Assembly (NCBI GenBank): GCA_002384765.1
Contig: DGBM01000229.1
Span: 1,300 to 9,409 of the forward strand
DNA: 8,110 nt
DNA from: Demequinaceae bacterium UBA4004
GTDB lineage: Bacteria > Actinomycetota > Actinomycetes > Actinomycetales > Demequinaceae
Direction: 5' to 3'
Position 1 is the first letter of the stretch. Each line of letters starts with the position of its first letter. The notes below the pieces were generated by a model, which ran no database searches, was not told the origin of the DNA, and saw nothing but the letters and a program-made list of their open reading frames with translations. This document shows, in pieces, positions 6,068 to 8,110 of the stretch. The translations under genes were made by a program, and so were the position numbers.

Positions 6068-6526
6068 ATGCGCATCGGAGAACTTGCCCAGCAGACGGGC
6101 CTCACGACCAAGACGGTCCGGTACTACGAGCAGATCGGGCTCATGGAGGAGCCCGACCGCCACACCAATGGGTACCGCGACTACGGGGACGACGCCGCCG
6201 AGCGACTGCGATTCATCCGCGACGCCCAGGCGGCGGGGCTCACCCTCGCCGAGACGGGCGAAATCATTGGCATGAAGGCCGCGGGCCAGTCCACGTGTGC
6301 TCACACCCGCGACCTCCTGGCCTTGCACCTGGCCGAGGTCGACGCTCAAATCGACCGGTTGCTGGCCACCCGCAACGAGTTGCGGGCGATGGCGGAACGC
6401 GCGGCGGCGATGAATCCCGAGTCGTGCAATGACCCCGCGCGTTGCCAGGTGATTGAGGCGAGGGCGGCGGCCGAGGCCGCCCCGCCCCGCCGCGCTCCGC
6501 ACCACCGCCTGCTGCCGCTCGCCTGA
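6068..6526 (+). CDS. MerR-family metal-responsive regulator (CueR/ZntR-like)
   Basis: This 152-residue DNA-binding activator binds as a dimer to an over-long promoter spacer and, with metal bound, twists it so that RNA polymerase can start. The winged helix fills residues 1-70: RIGELAQQTGLTTKTVRYYE (2-21) is the MerR helix-turn-helix and GYRDY (35-39) the wing. The dimerisation helix runs about 78-115. Likely metal ligands are Cys77 at the start of that helix and Cys120 and Cys126 in the C-terminal loop, the layout of CueR/ZntR/PbrR-type sensors. The tail carries a His pair (145-146). The neighbouring chaperone and CPC-type ATPase, together with the copA-like promoter, point to Cu(I). Three cysteines also resemble Zn/Cd/Pb sensors, so the metal is inferred from context. 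Translation is probably leaderless. Confidence 0.94.
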   Translation: MRIGELAQQTGLTTKTVRYYEQIGLMEEPDRHTNGYRDYGDDAAERLRFIRDAQAAGLTLAETGEIIGMKAAGQSTCAHTRDLLALHLAEVDAQIDRLLATRNELRAMAERAAAMNPESCNDPARCQVIEARAAAEAAPPRRAPHHRLLPLA

Positions 6527-6540
6527 GCCCTCGTCAGGCG
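6520..6540 (+). terminator. Hairpin over the merR stop codon, possible terminator
   Basis: CGCCTGA (6520-6526) pairs perfectly with TCAGGCG (6534-6540) around a 7-base loop, and the left arm includes the merR TGA stop. No T-run follows, so it is not a classical intrinsic terminator. Such U-poor hairpins are common after actinobacterial genes and may separate merR from the metal-induced transcript that begins about 60 bp downstream. Confidence 0.45.
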
Positions 6541-6565
6541 GCAGAGCGCGCCACGAGACCTCGGC

Positions 6566-6597
6566 TTGACCTTCCGGTCCAGGGCAAGGTTTATCTT
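6566..6597 (+). promoter_or_regulatory. MerR-type copper-inducible promoter/operator for copZ-copA
   Basis: The -35 box is TTGACC (6566-6571), and the -10 region is TTATCT (6591-6596) or TATCTT (6592-6597). The spacer is therefore 19-20 bp, the over-long spacing typical of MerR-activated promoters. Between and across them lies a dyad with ACCTT (6569-6573) and AAGGT (6586-6590) arms. The E. coli copA promoter bound by CueR has the same CTTGACCTTCC left side, an AAGGTTTA right edge and a 19-bp spacer. Transcription would start near 6603, giving a leader of about 44 nt. The upstream merR gene most probably encodes the activator. Confidence 0.8.
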
Positions 6598-6646
6598 TGC
6601 TATCACCCCCGGTTCACCTATGGGCCCGCAGAGAGGAAGCATCGTC

Positions 6647-6883
6647 ATGACCACTGCCCATGAGATCCCCAGCATCGACGTCACCGTCGAAGGCATGACG
6701 TGTGATGGTTGCGCGAGCAAGGTCCGTTCGGCACTGACCGCCACCGCTGGCGTCACAGGCGCCGATATTGATGTGGCGAGTGGACGGGTAAGCGTCCACC
6801 CCGACGGAACGGTGGACCGGGGAGACCTCGAATTCGCGATCGACGGGGCCGTGCATGAAGCGGGCTACAGCGTCGTCTCCTAG
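6647..6883 (+). CDS. copZ: Copper chaperone, free HMA domain (CopZ-like)
   Basis: This 78-residue heavy-metal-associated domain protein has a ferredoxin-like fold that binds one Cu(I) through GMTCDGC (Cys19, Cys22) and delivers it to the ATPase. The rest fits the fold: helix SKVRSALTA, strand VTGADIDVASGRVSVH, and a second helix ending in AGYSV. It is slightly longer than the classic 68-70 residues. I placed the start at ATG 6647 because AGAGGA (6632-6637) gives a good Shine-Dalgarno about 9 bases away; starts further upstream, such as ATG 6620, lack one or fall within the promoter. The gene is the first in the metal-induced unit, 35 bp before copA. A Zn or Cd carrier is less likely given the CPC motif in the ATPase. 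Confidence 0.93.
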   Translation: MTTAHEIPSIDVTVEGMTCDGCASKVRSALTATAGVTGADIDVASGRVSVHPDGTVDRGDLEFAIDGAVHEAGYSVVS

Positions 6884-6918
6884 CGACGCATCCCGCCACT
6901 GCACACCCTGGAGCACCC

Positions 6919-8110
6919 ATGACCACCACTGAGTCCGAGCAGCAGACCATCAACCTGGCCGTCGGCGGAATGACGTGCGCGGGATGCGCCTCGACCATCC
7001 AGCGGGGTCTCGCCCTACTGCCCGGTGTGGACGTCGCCGCCGTCAACATCGCCACCCGCCGCGCGACGGTCAACATCGATGGTGAGATGGACCCGGCCGA
7101 ACTCGAGGACATGATGCGGGCGGCGATCATCGGGCTCGGCTATCAGGTGCTCACCCCGGCCAAGGGTCAGACCCCAGAGGCGGGCGCTGAGTCCATGTCG
7201 CTCGCCGATGAACACGCCGCACACACCCAGGCCGATGCCGCGCGCATCGCCGACTTCCGGCGCCGCTTCGTCGTCGGCGCGGCGCTGGCGCTGCCCACCG
7301 TGCTGATCTCGATGATTCCCGCGTGGCAGTTCGCTGGCTGGGAATGGGTGGTGGCGGCGCTCGCGACGCCGGTGGTGTTCTACAGCGGTTGGCCGTTCCA
7401 TCGCTCCACGGTGATGTCCGCCCGCCATCGTGCCACCACGATGGACACCCTTGTCACCGTCGGCTCCGTGACGGCGTGGACGTGGTCGATGGTTGTGCTG
7501 CTGCGTGGCACCGGCCACGTCTACTTCGAGACCGCGGCCGTGATTGTCACCTTGATCGTGCTGGGAAAGTGGCTGGAAGTGCGGTCGACGGCGCACGCGG
7601 GAGACGCGATTCGCGCCCTCAGCGCACGGCAAAGTGCGACCGCCACGCTTGAGGACGGCACCGTGATCGCTCGCGACGACCTCGGCATCGGGATGCGCTT
7701 TGTGGTGCGGCCCGGCGAGACGATCGCGACCGATGGACTGGTGATCGAGGGCGAGGCGGCGGTCGACGCGTCGCTCGTCACCGGCGAGTCCGCACCCGTG
7801 GCCGTCGCCCCTGGCTCCGAGGTGGTGGGAGGCACGGTCGCGGCCGACGGCGCCCTGACAATCGAGGCGACCCGCGTGGGCGCGGAGACGATGCTCGCGC
7901 AGATTGCCCGCATGGTGGACGAGGCCCAGTCCGGCCGCGCCAACATCCAAAGACTTGCCGACCGCATTGCGGCCGTGTTTGTGCCCGTGGTCATCGGCCT
8001 CGCGCTCGTGACCCTGGTGGGCTGGCTGCTCGCGACCGGCGACGTGGACCGCGCGTTCACCGCGGCCGTGGCCGTGCTCATCATTTCCTGTCCGTGCGCG
8101 CTCGGGCTCG
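6919..8110 (+). CDS. copA: Cu(I)-exporting P1B-type ATPase CopA, 5' part
   Basis: This is an inner-membrane pump that uses ATP to expel Cu(I). The first 397 codons are visible; the frame runs off the window. One N-terminal HMA domain carries GMTCAGC (Cys20, Cys23). A linker with scattered His (99, 102) follows, then membrane helices at about 117-134, 142-156, 174-195 and 203-219. The actuator domain has VTGES (Thr288-Gly289-Glu290). After the next helix (about 351-371), the metal-site helix has SCPCALGL, with Cys391 and Cys393 in the CPC motif that defines Cu+/Ag+ (and some Zn/Cd) subgroups. The phosphorylation site DKTGT and the ATP-binding domain lie beyond the edge. The start ATG has GGAG at 6910-6913. 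No damage is seen in the visible part. Confidence 0.96.
   Translation, partial: MTTTESEQQTINLAVGGMTCAGCASTIQRGLALLPGVDVAAVNIATRRATVNIDGEMDPAELEDMMRAAIIGLGYQVLTPAKGQTPEAGAESMSLADEHAAHTQADAARIADFRRRFVVGAALALPTVLISMIPAWQFAGWEWVVAALATPVVFYSGWPFHRSTVMSARHRATTMDTLVTVGSVTAWTWSMVVLLRGTGHVYFETAAVIVTLIVLGKWLEVRSTAHAGDAIRALSARQSATATLEDGTVIARDDLGIGMRFVVRPGETIATDGLVIEGEAAVDASLVTGESAPVAVAPGSEVVGGTVAADGALTIEATRVGAETMLAQIARMVDEAQSGRANIQRLADRIAAVFVPVVIGLALVTLVGWLLATGDVDRAFTAAVAVLIISCPCALGL

Noticed and set aside
5793..6432. Plus-strand open frames across the racemase remnant and the merR start
   Set aside because: They lack recognisable domains, overlap merR in another frame and have no Shine-Dalgarno.
7015..7950. 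Minus-strand open frame of 311 codons opposite copA
   Set aside because: It is His/Arg/Gly-rich antisense of an obvious ATPase with no domain of its own.

Overview
This 8.1 kb window comes from a high-GC bacterium, most likely an actinobacterium. The support is GC-rich third codon positions, several GTG starts, a MerR gene that looks leaderless, and protein families typical of Actinomycetes. I cannot name a genus from the sequence. It looks like ordinary chromosome: I see no transposase, integrase, tRNA, rRNA, CRISPR array or phage gene.

Left part (1-3309). The window opens inside purQ, the glutaminase subunit of FGAM synthase in purine synthesis. Its stop codon overlaps the start of a uridine-kinase-like P-loop kinase gene (TGATG overlap). 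A luciferase-like flavin-dependent monooxygenase gene converges on the kinase gene with a 6-bp gap. Divergent from it is an open frame for a GNAT acetyltransferase fused directly to a P-loop ATP-binding kinase.

Middle part (3298-6067). On the minus strand lies a 776-residue protein with an unusual order of parts: a xylose-isomerase-like (sugar phosphate isomerase/epimerase) TIM barrel, a roughly 150-residue Pro/Ala-rich linker encoded by short tandem DNA repeats, a charged helix, and an aminoglycoside-phosphotransferase-type kinase domain. Its last codons overlap the GNAT-kinase gene by 12 bp, tail to tail. Upstream is a regulatory stretch rich in inverted repeats. Next comes a 68-codon frame that joins the first ~35 residues of an Asp/Glu racemase directly to its C-terminal end, which is best read as an internally deleted remnant.

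Right part (6068-8110). This is a copper-homeostasis cluster in one direction: a CueR/ZntR-type MerR regulator, a free HMA-domain copper chaperone (CopZ type), and the first 397 codons of a Cu(I)-exporting P1B-ATPase (CopA type, CPC motif at the very edge). Between merR and the chaperone gene is a typical MerR-activated promoter: TTGACC, a 19-20 bp spacer holding an ACCTT...AAGGT dyad, then a TTATCT/TATCTT -10 region. Its layout resembles the E. coli copA promoter, so Cu(I)-bound regulator probably switches on chaperone and pump together.

The most novel items are the TIM-barrel/APH fusion, the GNAT-kinase fusion that overlaps it tail to tail, and the collapsed racemase gene. The copper cluster is well understood by analogy.
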